Shown here in pieces: positions 25,970-39,695 of a stretch of 64,000 bases of DNA. How positions within the stretch are numbered: the first letter of the stretch is position 1; each line of letters opens with the position of its first letter. The position numbers and the translations under genes are program-made. Source of the stretch: Streptomyces chrestomyceticus JCM 4735 (GTDB taxonomy: Bacteria > Actinomycetota > Actinomycetes > Streptomycetales > Streptomycetaceae); assembly GCF_003865135.1 (NCBI RefSeq), contig NZ_BHZC01000001.1, positions 4,216,001 to 4,280,000 of the forward strand, read 5' to 3'. The notes under the pieces were generated by a model that was not told the origin of the DNA, ran no database searches, and was given only the letters and a program-made list of their open reading frames with translations.

Positions 25970-26677
25970 ATGGCCGATACCCATGTGCTCTTCGTCGAGG
26001 ACGACGACGTCATCCGCGAGGCGACCCAGCTCGCGCTGGAGCGGGACGGCTTCGTGGTCACCGCCATGCCCGACGGCCTGGCGGGACTGGAGGCGTTCCG
26101 CGCCGACCGGCCCGACATCGCCCTGCTGGACGTGATGGTGCCGGGCCTGGACGGCGTCAGCCTGTGCCGGCGCATCCGGGACGAGTCCACCGTGCCGGTG
26201 ATCATGCTGTCCGCGCGGGCCGACTCCATCGACGTGGTGCTGGGCCTGGAGGCCGGCGCCGACGACTATGTGACCAAGCCGTTCGACGGCGCCGTGCTGG
26301 TCGCCCGGATCCGCGCGGTGCTGCGCCGCTTCGGGCACGCCTCGGGGCCGGACGGTTCGGGCGCCGCCACGGAGGCGGCCGCGCCCGCCGAGGCCGTGCT
26401 GCGCTTCGGCGACCTGGAGGTCGACACGGAGGGCATGGAGGTGCGCAAAGGCGGTCAGCCGGTCGCGCTGACGCCCACCGAGATGCGGCTGCTGCTGGAG
26501 TTCTCCAACTCGCCCGGTACGGTCCTCTCCCGCGACCGGCTGCTGGAGCGGGTCTGGGACTACGGCTGGGGTGGTGACACCCGGGTCGTGGACGTCCACG
26601 TGCAGCGGCTGCGCGGCAAGATCGGCCAGGACCGCATCGAGACGGTCCGCGGCTTCGGTTACAAGCTGAGAGGCTGA
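25970..26677 (+). CDS. cseB: response regulator CseB (OmpR family)
   Basis: 235 residues from ATG 25970, 9 bp after the cseA frame ends. Receiver domain with acidic pocket EDDD (10-13), phospho-acceptor Asp54 (LLDVMVPG), Thr/Ser and KPF at about 103-105. A winged-helix DNA-binding domain occupies about 145-235 (VALTPTEMRLLLEFSNSPGTVLSRDRLLERVW..RVVDVHVQRLRGKIG..ETVRGFGYKL). The Ala/Gly-rich linker at 115-140 is longer than usual. It activates the sigE promoter after phosphorylation by CseC. Confidence 0.95.
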   Translation: MADTHVLFVEDDDVIREATQLALERDGFVVTAMPDGLAGLEAFRADRPDIALLDVMVPGLDGVSLCRRIRDESTVPVIMLSARADSIDVVLGLEAGADDYVTKPFDGAVLVARIRAVLRRFGHASGPDGSGAATEAAAPAEAVLRFGDLEVDTEGMEVRKGGQPVALTPTEMRLLLEFSNSPGTVLSRDRLLERVWDYGWGGDTRVVDVHVQRLRGKIGQDRIETVRGFGYKLRG

Positions 26678-26685
26678 CTCCTGCG

Positions 26686-27986
26686 GTGGTCAGGCTCGCC
26701 CTGCGTACCGGTCTGAGGTGGAAGCTCAGCGCCGCGATCGCGCTCGTCGGAGCGCTGGTCGCGATCGCGCTGAGCCTGGTCGTGCACAACGCGGCCCGCG
26801 GCTCGATGCTGGACAACAGCCGCGACGTGCAGACCGAGCGCCTCAACTTCACGCAGAAGATCTACGAATCCACGCACCAGCTCCGCTTCGGCGCCAAGCT
26901 GGACGACCCGGCGCTGCCCAAGGAGCTGCGGGACGAGGTCACCAAGGGCAAGCGGGCGACCTACCTGGAGGACACCGGCCAGACCACGCCCAAGGTGTGG
27001 GCCGCGGCGCCGGTCGCGGGCGGCCGGGTGCTGTCCATCCAGGGCTACTTCCCGACCGGTTCGCCGTCCTCGACGACCTCGACCAGGCGCTGCTGATCGG
27101 CTCGACCGCGGTCGTGGTCGGCGGCTGCGCGCTCGGCGTGCTGATCGGCGGACGGCTGTCCCAGCGGCTGCGCAAGGCCGCGGCGGCGGCCGGCAAGCTG
27201 GCCGACGGCGACACCTCCGTCCGCATCCGGGACGAGGTCGGCGGCCGCATCCGGGACGAGACGGACGACCTGGCCTGGGCGGTGGACGCGATGTCCGACG
27301 CGCTCCAGAAGCGCATCGAGGCGGAGCGCCGGGTGACCGCCGACATCGCCCACGAGCTGCGCACCCCGGTCACCGGGCTGCTCACCGCGGCCGAGCTGCT
27401 GCCGCCCGGCCGCCCCTCGGAGCTGGTACGGGACCGGGCCCAGGCGATGCGCACCCTCGTCGAGGACGTGCTGGAGGTGGCCCGGCTGGACGGCTACGCG
27501 GAGCGGGCCGAACTGCAGGACGTGCCGCTCGGCGAGTTCGTCACCCGGCGGGTGCGGGCCCTGAACGCCGACATCAAGATCGAGATCCTGCGGGACGCCG
27601 AGGTCTCCACCGACCCGCGGCGCCTGGAGCGCATCCTGGGCAACCTCATCGCGAACGCGGCCCGGCACGGCAAACCGCCGATCGAGGTGACCGTCGAGGG
27701 CCGGGTCGTGCGCGTACGCGACCACGGCACGGGCTTCCCCGAGGCCCTGCTGCGCGAGGGCCCCAGCCGCTTCCGTACGGGCAGCAGCGACCGGGCCGGG
27801 CGCGGCCACGGTCTCGGCCTGACCATCGCGGCGGGCCAGGCCCGCGTCCTGGGCGCCCGGCTGACCTTCCGCAACGCGGACGAGCTGACGGACGGGTCCA
27901 CCGGCGCGGTCTCCGTACTGTGGCTGCCGGAGAACGCCCCGACGAACACCGGCAGCTTCCCGGTCATCCAGTTGCCGGACCGGTAG
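26686..27986 (+). pseudogene. cseC: cseC sensor kinase gene with apparent one-base deletion
   Basis: The N-terminal frame from GTG 26686 encodes a membrane helix (KLSAAIALVGALVAIALSLVV), an extracytoplasmic sensor region and ..VLSIQGYFP, then is lost. The rest is in the next frame: RFAVLDDLDQALLIGSTAVVVGGCALGVLIGG (second membrane helix), HAMP, H-box DIAHELRTPVTGL, N-box NLIANAARHG, G boxes VRDHGTGF and GRGHGLGLTI, stop at 27984-27986. The 1301-nt span is 2 modulo 3; one base is missing near 27050-27062 (ACTTCCCGACCGG). CseC senses wall damage and phosphorylates CseB. As written the kinase is split into 136 residues and an unstarted remainder. Confidence 0.87.
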
Positions 27987-28067
27987 GGGCGACCGCCGGG
28001 CCGGTGCGGGGCGGCTGCCCCGGCCGGCCAAGCTGCCCCGGCTCGCCCGCCGCCCCCGGTGCGGCGG

Positions 28068-28522
28068 CTACTCCACGTACTCCCCCAGTCCTTGCCCAGG
28101 TCGAGCTGCTCGCTGCGCTGGGTCAGCGAGAACCAGTTGCCGGAGTCGTCGCGGAATATCGCCTCGGTGCCGTACGGGCGCTCCTGCGGCTCCTGGAGGA
28201 ACTCCACGCCCTTCGCCTTCAGGGCCGCGTAGTCGGCCTTGACGTCGTCCGTGGCCAGCACCCCGGCGCCCATCAGCCCCTTGCTCACCAGTTGCTTGAG
28301 GTGCTCGCCGGACTCCGGGTCCATGCCGGGCGGGCCGGGGACCATCAGGGTCAGCTCCACCCCGGGCTGGTCCTTGGCGCCGACGGTCAGCCAGCGCATC
28401 CCGCCCTCGCCGCCCATCCGCATGTCCGTGCGGACCTCCAGCCCGAGCTTGTCGGTGTAGAACTCCTTCGCCCGGTCCTGGTCGAGGACCCAGACGGTGG
28501 TGATGGCGAGTCCCTTGATCAT
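28068..28522 (-). CDS. VOC/glyoxalase family protein, frame altered at the last codons
   Basis: From ATG 28522 the protein MIKGLAITTVWVLDQDRAKEF.. to ..RDDSGNWFSLTQRSEQLDLGKDWG is a complete VOC domain with paired beta-alpha-beta-beta-beta modules and metal/ligand side chains. As written the frame then runs on to 27494, overlapping cseC antisense by about 490 bp. One more G in the run at 28081-28085 would give WGEYVE and a stop at 28068-28070, the normal end for this type. The span of 455 nt is 2 modulo 3. Family members are glyoxalases, dioxygenases or antibiotic-binding proteins. It is 55 bp downstream of an AraC-type regulator, probably one operon. Confidence 0.8.
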
Positions 28523-28577
28523 GACGTGCCTCCGTTGCCTTTCCGCGCGGTCCTCTTCACCGTAGGCAGCGCGTCCG

Positions 28578-29174
28578 CTACCCGCCTTCTCGGAAATTGC
28601 GGTCCGCCGGGGCCGTCCCGTCCCGGTTCTCGAACGACTTGAAGCCGCCGGACCACAGCAGGGCGTAGCAGCCCGGTATCAGCCCGGCGCCCTGTCCCAC
28701 ATGCCGTCGGCGGTACGCGCTCGGCGTCAGCCCCGTCTGCTCCTTGAAGCGGGCGGAGAAGGTGCCCAGACTGCCGAAGCCGACCAGCCAGCAGATTTCC
28801 GTGACGGAGAGATCGGCCGTACGCAGCAGCTCCTCGGCCCGCTCGATCCGGCGGCGGCTCAGGTACTGGCCGGGGGTCAGGCCGTACACCTGCTTGAAGG
28901 CCCGGATGAAGTGGAAGCGGGAATACCCGGCGTGGGCCGCCACCGCGCCCAGGCCCAGCGGCGAGGCCCAGTCGCGGTCCATGGCGTCCTTCGCCAGCCG
29001 TAGCTGCCGCAGCCGCGCGGGCGGCACCGGAGGCGCAGGGGACACCGGGGGCGCAGGGGGCACCGAGGGCGCAGAAGAAGCCGGGGGCGCCGGGGACACC
29101 GACGGCACCGGGACCGCGCCACCGCCGCCCGCGCGCCCGTCCCCCCGCCCGTCCCGCACCCCGTCGCCGTTCAT
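28578..29174 (-). CDS. AraC family transcriptional regulator
   Basis: 198 residues from ATG 29174. The double helix-turn-helix domain spans about 60-160: DWASPLGLGAVAAHAGYSRFHFIRAFKQVYGLTPGQYLSRRRIERAEELLRTADLSVTEICWLVGFGSLGTFSARFKEQTGLTPSAYRR. It is preceded by a Pro-rich repeat (VSPAPPASSAPSVPPAPPVSPAPPVPP) encoded by a tandem GC repeat, in place of a ligand domain. The AraC-then-VOC pairing is common in actinomycetes and suggests control of the downstream VOC gene. Two Cys and several aromatic residues occur in the tail (GCYALLWSGGFKSFENRDGT). Confidence 0.9.
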   Translation of the reverse strand: MNGDGVRDGRGDGRAGGGGAVPVPSVSPAPPASSAPSVPPAPPVSPAPPVPPARLRQLRLAKDAMDRDWASPLGLGAVAAHAGYSRFHFIRAFKQVYGLTPGQYLSRRRIERAEELLRTADLSVTEICWLVGFGSLGTFSARFKEQTGLTPSAYRRRHVGQGAGLIPGCYALLWSGGFKSFENRDGTAPADRNFREGG

Positions 29175-29238
29175 GTTCCGATGCTGACACGCACCACTGA
29201 CAACGGCCCGGCGGCGACCTGCCCCCCGCATACGCCGG

Positions 29239-29268
29239 TGGCCCCCGGCGCGCACGCCGGGGGCCACT
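29239..29268 (-). terminator. hairpin downstream of the MFS gene
   Basis: Perfect 13-bp arms GTGGCCCCCGGCG (29239-29251) and CGCCGGGGGCCAC (29256-29268) with loop CGCA, beginning 23 nt past the end of the MFS gene on the minus strand. No U tract. Confidence 0.75.
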
Positions 29269-29290
29269 GACCAGGGATTTCAGCGCCGGA

Positions 29291-30995
<1,705 letters not shown>

Positions 30996-31048
30996 TTTGT
31001 ACGGCCCCTCGGCCACGGCCCGGACGACCGACGCAGGAGAACAGCAGC

Positions 31049-31627
31049 ATGGGCACACCGCACGCGCGCAAGGGCAACACCCGCCAGCGCATTCAGGACG
31101 TCGCCTTGGAGCTGTTCGCCGAGCAGGGTTACGAGAAGACCTCGCTGCGCGAGATCGCCGAGCGGCTGGACGTCACGAAGGCGGCGCTCTACTACCACTT
31201 CAAGACCAAGGAAGACATCGTCATCAGCCTCTTCCAGGACCTGGCGCGGCCCATCGACGAGCTGATCGACTGGGCCGCCGCGCAGCCGCGCACCCTGGAG
31301 ACCAAGCACGAGGTGCTGCGCCGCTACAGCGAGGCGCTGCGCTCCGCCGAGCCCCTCTTCCGCTTCATGCAGGAGAACCAGGCGACCGTACGGGACCTGA
31401 GCATCGGGGAGACCTTCAAGCAGCGGATGCTCCGGCTCACCGGGCTGCTCAGGGAGCCGGAGGCGGAGCTGACGGACCAGGTGCGCTGCATCACCGCGAT
31501 CTTCTCGATGCACGCGGGGCTGTTCGCCATGCAGAACATCGAAGGCGACCCCGAGGACAAGCGCAAGGCCGTCCTGGAGGTCGCCACCGAACTGGTCACC
31601 GCCGCCCAGCCGCCCAGCCTCGGCTGA
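31049..31627 (+). CDS. TetR/AcrR regulator, probable repressor of the MFS pump
   Basis: 192 residues from ATG 31049, AGGAGAA nine bases upstream. N-terminal HTH: TRQRIQDVALELFAEQGYEKTSLREIAERLDVTKAALYYHFKTKEDIVISLF. The C-terminal ligand-binding domain is all-helical (PIDELIDWAAAQPRTLETKHEVLRRYSEALRSAEPLFRFMQE..). Divergent arrangement and shared inverted repeat argue for repression of both its own gene and the pump, relieved by a drug ligand. Confidence 0.93.
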   Translation: MGTPHARKGNTRQRIQDVALELFAEQGYEKTSLREIAERLDVTKAALYYHFKTKEDIVISLFQDLARPIDELIDWAAAQPRTLETKHEVLRRYSEALRSAEPLFRFMQENQATVRDLSIGETFKQRMLRLTGLLREPEAELTDQVRCITAIFSMHAGLFAMQNIEGDPEDKRKAVLEVATELVTAAQPPSLG

Positions 31628-31654
31628 CGGCACCGGCGGTGCCGCGGGCGGGGA

Positions 31655-32344
31655 TCACACGCCGTCGCCGCGCGCCTTCAGGAAGGCGGTCGGCTCGACG
31701 CCGGAGCCGTAGTTCGGGCCGGTACGGACCTCGAAGTGCAGGTGCGGGCCGGTCGAGTTGCCGGTGCTGCCGGACTTGGCGATCTCCTGGCCGGTCTCCA
31801 CCTTCTGGCCCGGCTTCACCTCGGTGCTGGTGAGGTGCGCGTACTGGGTGTACGTACCGCTGTCGTGCTTGATCACGATCGCGTTGCCGTACGCGGGACC
31901 GTCACCGCCGCCGTTCGGGCCGGCCTTGACGACGGTGCCGCCGTGCACGGCGTGCACGGCCGTACCGCTGGGCACCACGAAGTCCTGACCGCTGTGGTTG
32001 TGCGACCAGTGCTTGCCCGCCAGCCCGAAGGTCATGCCGAGCTGGTAGTCGTCCACCGGCTTCACCCAGGAGCGGGCCTTCTCCTCGGCTGCCTTCTTGG
32101 CCTTCTCGGCCTCCTGCTTCTCCGCCTCGGCCGCCTTCTTCTGGGCGTCGGCCTGCGCGGCCACCGAGGAGCGGACGTCGGACGCCAGGCCGTCCAGCGC
32201 GATCGACGGCGCGTCGTTCCCGGCCGCCATGGCCACCCCGGCGCCCATGGCCGCGGAGACGCCCAGGCCCGCCGCGAGCACGGAGGCGCGGGTACGGAGA
32301 GTGGACTTCTTCGTCAGGCGGTACAGGGGGTGGTGCTTCGACAT
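31655..32344 (-). CDS. secreted M23 (LytM-type) metallopeptidase
   Basis: 229 residues from ATG 32344, GGAGG upstream; the reading from 32437 is not supported. A long basic N-region ([18 protein letters not shown]) precedes a signal peptide core ([21 protein letters not shown]). A Lys/Ala/Glu-rich coiled coil (about 60-92) leads to the peptidase domain with zinc ligands HNHSGQDF (His-X3-Asp) and HLHFEVR (His-X-His), plus [38 protein letters not shown]. It should cleave peptidoglycan peptide cross-links outside the membrane. Convergent with the TetR gene; in Streptomyces such wall hydrolases are often under envelope or c-di-AMP control, not shown here. Confidence 0.93.
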   Translation of the reverse strand: MSKHHPLYRLTKKSTLRTRASVLAAGLGVSAAMGAGVAMAAGNDAPSIALDGLASDVRSSVAAQADAQKKAAEAEKQEAEKAKKAAEEKARSWVKPVDDYQLGMTFGLAGKHWSHNHSGQDFVVPSGTAVHAVHGGTVVKAGPNGGGDGPAYGNAIVIKHDSGTYTQYAHLTSTEVKPGQKVETGQEIAKSGSTGNSTGPHLHFEVRTGPNYGSGVEPTAFLKARGDGV

Positions 32345-32926
32345 GCGGGGGTTACCTCCGGGAAAGGGAAAGGGCCGCGCCCCGGCAGTCGACCGGGAAC
32401 GCCCCACCTTGGTAACCCGAATCCGACATGCTGCCAATACCCCTTTCTACTACCCCATCCCGTAGCAAAAGCCGGGGAAATGTACCCCCGCGACTACCCT
32501 CACCGTCCGGCCTCAAACCCTGCGGCCGCCGCTCTCTTCCGGCCGCCGACCGCTCCCGGCACCACCCCTCTGACCTGGGGCTTCACCACGGCGTACGACG
32601 TTGCCGAACACCCCGGGCACCCCCTCGCCACGCCCCGGCGGTCCCCACGTCCGCATCCGCCCGCCGCACCTCGTGAAGCGCCCGCTATTCCGCGTAGTAG
32701 GCGCCCGAGGGCCTGTGCGTCATGTCACCGGGCCGCGGCTTTTCCCCGCCTTCCGCCGGGTCTTTCGCCTGTCCGTATCGGGACCAAAGCCCCCGTAGGA
32801 AGAATGCGCTCCCTCCGTACGGCATCACTCGGCCGAGCAATCCCCCGCAGCCCCCGTCTCCCCTACGCTGTGAAGTCCACGGCGCCCGGCCCGGCCGGCG
32901 TCGACCAGGTGATGGGGGATCACCGC
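32345..32926. other. 582-bp divergent intergenic region (M23 peptidase / NACHT gene)
   Basis: No supported gene. It must contain promoters of both flanking genes. A less GC-rich patch (about 32425-32480, with TTTCTACTACC) lies on the peptidase side. TACGCT at 32864-32869 is a possible -10 for the NACHT gene. A c-di-AMP (ydaO) riboswitch was looked for by eye before the peptidase and not recognised. Confidence 0.4.
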
Positions 32927-35539
32927 ATGGACCCGATGATCGTCACGGCCCGGCTCCTGCCGAAAGCCGTCGCCCCGCTCGTCAAGAAGCTCCTCGTCCG
33001 CCCCGGCCCCGGCGCCTTCCTGGTGGACCGCCCGTTACGGATCAGCGGCCTGGTCTCCTTCCGCGGCGAGAAACGCACCCTCGGGGAGCGCGACGTACGG
33101 CGCATCGCCGCCAAGCTCGTCGACCGGGCCGTGACCCCGCTGCCCGGCGCCACCGGCGCGGCACGGGAGCGGCCCGTCGCCCCCGACGAGGACCGGGCCG
33201 TGGCGGACGCCCTCGCCCGTACGCTCTGCGCCCTCGGCGACATCGACCTGGAGATCGTGCAGGACGCCCGGCTGGAGCCGGACGCGCTCGTCCGGCAGTT
33301 GTGCCGCGCCGCCCCCGACGCCACCCGCGGCCTGACCGGCGACGGCGCCGAGCTGCACGGCATCCTGCTGCACACCGCGGCCCTGCAGGTCCTGGAGTTC
33401 TTCACCCGGCTGTCCGGCTTCGGCGCCCGCGCCCTCGTCGAGAACCGGCGCGCCCTCGGCAGGCTCGACGACACCGTCGGCGCGCTGGCCGCCCGGCTGC
33501 CGTCCCGCTCCGCCGAGGACGCCGGCTTCGAGACGCGGTACGCCCACGACACCGCCGTCCTCCACAACCACCTGACCATCTTCGGCATCGACCTCGCCCA
33601 CTCCCCCGACAGTTGGCCGCTGGACGCCGCCTACCTGGGCCTGCGCTGCGAGGCCGAGCCGCCCGCCGTGGACGGCGGCGGCCCCCCGGAGCCCGCCGTC
33701 CCCGCCGAGCACGCCCTGTCCGGCCGGCGCCGCATCCTCGTACGGGGCGTGGCCGGCTCCGGCAAGACCACCCTGCTCCAGTGGCTGGCCGTCGCCACCG
33801 CCCGCGGCGAGCTGCCCGCCCCGCTGCACCGCGCCCTGTACGGCCGGGTGCCCTTCCTCCTGCCGGTGCGCCGCTTCGCCCGGCGCGGCCTGCCCTCCCC
33901 CGGCGACTTCCTCGCGGCGGTCGGCTATCCGGGCGCCGAGGCCCAGCCGCCGGGCTGGGCCGACCGCGTCCTGCGGGCCGGCCGGGGGCTGCTGCTGATC
34001 GACGGCGTGGACGAGGCCCCCGAGGACGAGCGCGAGCGGCTGCGGCGCAAGCTCCGGGACTGGACCGCCCTGTACCCGGGCAACATCTGGATCGTCACCT
34101 CCCGCCCCTCCGCCGTACGCGCCGACTGGCTGACGGCCGACGGCTTCGCCGAACTGTCGCTGGCCCCGATGAGCCGCGAGGACATCGCCGCGTTCATCCA
34201 GCGCTGGCACCGCGCCGCGGCCCAGCAGGAGCCGGACGACCTGGACCGCCTCGGCCACTACGAACGCACCCTCCTCAACGCCGTACGCATCACCCGCGAC
34301 TTGGGGCGGCTCGCCACCAACCCGCTGATGTGCGGGATGCTCTGCGCGCTGCACCGCGACCGCCGCGGCTACCTGCCCAACGGCCGCAAGGAGCTGTACG
34401 AGGCCGCCCTGTCGATGCTGCTGGAGCGGCGCGACCGGGAGCGGGCGATGGGCACCACGGACGGCATCGACCTGCCGCGCCAGCCCAAGATCCAGCTCCT
34501 CCAGAAGCTGGCGCACTGGATGCTGGTCAACGGGCGCTCGGAGATGGACCGCGAGATCGCCGTCGACACCCTCGCGCAGCACCTGCCGGCCATCCCCGAC
34601 GCCGCGCGCCAGGGCGGCCCCGAGGAGATCTACCGCCACCTGCTCAACCGCACCGGGCTGCTGCGCGAACCGACCCCGAACACCGTCGACTTCGTGCACC
34701 GCACCTTCCAGGACTTCCTGGCCGCCCGCGCCACCGTCCAGCGCCACGACTTCGGGCTGCTGCTGAACCACGCCCACCTCGCCGAGTGGGAGGACGTCAT
34801 CAGGATGGCCGTGGCCCTGGCCCGCCCCGACGAGTGCGCGGCGCTGCTGAACGGCCTGCTGGCCCCGCTCCCGGGCATCCGGGCCGCCGAGGCCCGGCAC
34901 CGCAAGCTGCTCGCCGCGGCCTGTGTGGAGCACGCCGCCGAACTCGACCCCGAGGTCCGCCACCGGGTGCGGCGCTTCACCCGGGACATGGTCCGCCCCA
35001 GTACCGTCTCCGGGGCCCGCGCGCTGGGCTGGATCGGCCCGATCGTCCTGGAGATGCTGCCGGAGCCGGCCGAGGTCTCGGACGGCGAGGCGTACCTGCT
35101 CGCCGTCACGGCCACCTCCATCGCCGACGACATGGCGATCGACTACCTGACCGGGCTGCGCAAGCGGACGGACCACGCGGTGCGGGCGCAGTTGGCCGGT
35201 GCCTGGCGGCGGTACGACACCGCCCGCTACGCCCGGGAGATCATCGCCCACCTGGACCCGGACCAGTTGTTCTTCCCCGCCGTGGACGTGGAGGAGCTGG
35301 CCGCGCTGCGCGAGCTCGGCGGCCGGCCGTGGCTCCAGGTGGCCGGGGAGTTCACGGTGGCCGAGCTGCTCGACGGCATCGTCCCGGCGGACGGACTGCG
35401 CCGGCTCTGGCTGGCGTACGACCTCGGCCACTCGATGGAATGGCTGGCCGCGTTCCCCCGGCTGGAGGAGCTGCGGATCAGCCACCGGCTGCCGCGGCTC
35501 ACCGGTGTTCCGGACGGAATCCGCGTCGTCGAGCTGTGA
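32927..35539 (+). CDS. NACHT-domain STAND NTPase (candidate bNACHT defence protein)
   Basis: 870 residues from ATG 32927 (GGGGGA eight bases upstream; ATG 32912 is an alternative). Residues 1-235 are a helical N-terminal domain of the type found before actinobacterial NACHT modules. Walker [10 protein letters not shown] at 274-282, Walker [16 protein letters not shown] near 354-368, then [16 protein letters not shown] (sensor 1), [17 protein letters not shown] and [15 protein letters not shown] as in NACHT proteins. Residues 580-870 are helical, and the last 60 have leucine-rich-like periodicity ([35 protein letters not shown]). Bacterial NACHT proteins of this layout protect against phages. 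No effector nuclease, protease or pore motif is evident. It sits alone between housekeeping genes. Confidence 0.88.
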   Translation: MDPMIVTARLLPKAVAPLVKKLLVRPGPGAFLVDRPLRISGLVSFRGEKRTLGERDVRRIAAKLVDRAVTPLPGATGAARERPVAPDEDRAVADALARTLCALGDIDLEIVQDARLEPDALVRQLCRAAPDATRGLTGDGAELHGILLHTAALQVLEFFTRLSGFGARALVENRRALGRLDDTVGALAARLPSRSAEDAGFETRYAHDTAVLHNHLTIFGIDLAHSPDSWPLDAAYLGLRCEAEPPAVDGGGPPEPAVPAEHALSGRRRILVRGVAGSGKTTLLQWLAVATARGELPAPLHRALYGRVPFLLPVRRFARRGLPSPGDFLAAVGYPGAEAQPPGWADRVLRAGRGLLLIDGVDEAPEDERERLRRKLRDWTALYPGNIWIVTSRPSAVRADWLTADGFAELSLAPMSREDIAAFIQRWHRAAAQQEPDDLDRLGHYERTLLNAVRITRDLGRLATNPLMCGMLCALHRDRRGYLPNGRKELYEAALSMLLERRDRERAMGTTDGIDLPRQPKIQLLQKLAHWMLVNGRSEMDREIAVDTLAQHLPAIPDAARQGGPEEIYRHLLNRTGLLREPTPNTVDFVHRTFQDFLAARATVQRHDFGLLLNHAHLAEWEDVIRMAVALARPDECAALLNGLLAPLPGIRAAEARHRKLLAAACVEHAAELDPEVRHRVRRFTRDMVRPSTVSGARALGWIGPIVLEMLPEPAEVSDGEAYLLAVTATSIADDMAIDYLTGLRKRTDHAVRAQLAGAWRRYDTARYAREIIAHLDPDQLFFPAVDVEELAALRELGGRPWLQVAGEFTVAELLDGIVPADGLRRLWLAYDLGHSMEWLAAFPRLEELRISHRLPRLTGVPDGIRVVEL

Positions 35540-35964
35540 AATCGCGGCCCTGTGGACTGCGGGCCTGTCTTACCGGGGCCGTGCCCGGCGTCCGGCCTTC
35601 GGGTTCCCGGACCCCCGGAATTGGCCGGTGCGCATTCGGGCCGGGTGCCGCCCGCGCAATGCCTCCGGGGCAATCCGGAATGACGTTTTCCCTTTACGTC
35701 CGGGAGGGCCGGGCAATAGCCGGCGCCGCTGCCGTACCGGAGCGGAAGGCTTCGCATCCCGGCGGTTACGGATATCCGTCCGCACCCGCCACGGAAAAAC
35801 ACTTCCGCGCACGGCACCGGACGTCTCGTACCCCGTACTCCGCACCCCCGTACGGCCGCCCGCACACGACAACGCCGCGGCCCGGGACCTGGAAGAGGTC
35901 CCGGGCCGCGGCGTCATGTGCCGTGCCGGTCAGGCGCCGGGCGCCCGGTCCGTGCTGCCGGCCG
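35540..35964. other. 425-bp intergenic region between convergent NACHT and clpC genes
   Basis: Non-coding; no conserved reading frame on either strand. It is less GC-rich at 35640-35830 than the flanking genes and ends in a long hairpin at 35873-35913. Confidence 0.5.
35873..35913 (-). terminator. very stable hairpin, terminator of clpC (possibly bidirectional)
   Basis: Perfect 18-bp arms: 35873-35890 (CGCCGCGGCCCGGGACCT) and 35896-35913 (AGGTCCCGGGCCGCGGCG) with a 5-nt loop. It begins 52 nt beyond the clpC stop codon. No U tract. Confidence 0.85.
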
Positions 35965-38484
<2,520 letters not shown>

Positions 38485-38993
38485 CGTTAATCGCTCCTCA
38501 GAGCGGTCAGGCAGTTAGGGGTCGGTCCCCTCCCTGTCCTTCCGCATGCTAGTCCCGTGGGACGGGACAGCTCATTCCAACTGCCGACATCCGTCCGGAT
38601 CACCCCCGCGACGGCGGGGAAATCTGCTGCCGAACAGCCGACATCTGCTCCAACCCGATGGTGCGAGACGATGTTCCCGCAGGCCAGGCATATACGCCCC
38701 GGGCCAGTACGCCCGTGGCGAACGCGCCCCTCGCCGACACGCCCGCCCGGAGTCCGCCGCAACTCCGGAAAAAGCGCTGCGCACGCCGCTGCACCGTCTC
38801 TCCCCACTGGGGATGTCTTACCCGCCGCCCCGGACGGTCCATGCGGCGCGGGCCCGTTCCATCCGCTATGGGCGAACACCCGAGCGCCGCCCGATGCGCC
38901 GTCACACCCCCGCACGCCCCCTTCCGTGGCGACAGTACGTACCCGCATGTCAACCCAGCGTAACTTCTCGGGGTTTCGCGAGTTGCTCCCGGT
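38485..38993. other. 509-bp divergent intergenic region (clpC / SCO3374-family gene)
   Basis: No gene supported. On the clpC side, a TAGCAT hexamer (minus strand, about 38547-38552) may be a -10, near a GTCCCGTGGGAC near-palindrome (38552-38563). No HAIR element or clear ClgR site was recognised. The other half has no obvious structure. Confidence 0.4.
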
Positions 38994-39695
38994 ATGCCCG
39001 TCGCGCTCCCGCGCTCCCGCTCCGCCCTCGCCGCCGTACGGCAGTGGTACGAGGACGAGCTGCGCTGGCCGACCACCGGCACGGAGCCGGTGGAGCTGCT
39101 GACCGGGGTGCGCTTCGACGCCCTCGACCTGCCGGCCGACGCGGGCCGGGCCGTACTGGGACGGGTGGGCCCCACGGGGCCCGTACTGATCGACCGCAGC
39201 GGCTCCGCCGGTCCCAGGATGCTCGTCCTCGTGACCGCGGGTGCCGCGGAGGAATTGCCGGAGCTTCTGGAATGGCTGGAATGGGGCTCGCTGGGGCTGG
39301 ATCTGACCGCACGCGGCACCGGGGACCGGATGCCCGCGCCGTCCCCGCCGCCGCCGTCACCGCAGGCGTGGTGGCCGTACGGATCGGGCCCACGGGAGGC
39401 CGCCGGGTGGGTGCGGCCTCCCGAGCCGGGACGCGAGATCGAGGCGGCTCTGCCCACCACGGGGACAGGGGCAGGGCGCGGGGGCCGCGGTGTTCCCCTC
39501 GCGGATCGCCAGGGGCGCGCCCCCGACCTCGTACGACTCGTGAGCGCGGCGGCTACGGAATGCCACCGGGCCCGTTTGCTGCGCGGCCGTCAAGCTCGAA
39601 GACAAACGGATTGCGGGTACGGCGGTCAGCCGTTCGCCTTCTCGAACGCCTCACGGATCTCCGCGGGCACACGGCCGCGGTCATTGACGTTGTAG
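38994..39695 (+). CDS. SCO3374-family protein of unknown function
   Basis: 233 residues from ATG 38994. N-terminal half is ordered (ALAAVRQWYEDELRWPTTGTEPVELLTGVRFDALDLPADAGRAVLGRVGPTGPVLID..AEELPELLEWLEWGSLGLDL), followed by a Pro/Gly-rich linker (110-175) and a conserved helix (PDLVRLVSAAATECHRARLLRGRQARRQ). The position between clpC and lsr2 and the sequence match a family known only from Streptomyces. The last 70 bp overlap the 3' end of lsr2 on the opposite strand. No predicted activity; a bifunctional DNA primase-like fold has been suggested for some relatives but cannot be confirmed here. Confidence 0.75.
   Translation: MPVALPRSRSALAAVRQWYEDELRWPTTGTEPVELLTGVRFDALDLPADAGRAVLGRVGPTGPVLIDRSGSAGPRMLVLVTAGAAEELPELLEWLEWGSLGLDLTARGTGDRMPAPSPPPPSPQAWWPYGSGPREAAGWVRPPEPGREIEAALPTTGTGAGRGGRGVPLADRQGRAPDLVRLVSAAATECHRARLLRGRQARRQTDCGYGGQPFAFSNASRISAGTRPRSLTL

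Noticed and set aside
27494..28067. C-terminal extension of the VOC protein
   Set aside because: Antisense to the kinase domain of cseC and explained by a missing base in a G run.
32345..32560. ydaO-type c-di-AMP riboswitch before the M23 peptidase gene
   Set aside because: Expected because of disA and the wall hydrolase, but the characteristic conserved elements were not found by eye.
38485..38993. HAIR or ClgR operator upstream of clpC
   Set aside because: No match to CTTGAGT-N7-ACTCAAG or a clear ClgR dyad; only a short GTCCCGTGGGAC near-palindrome is present.
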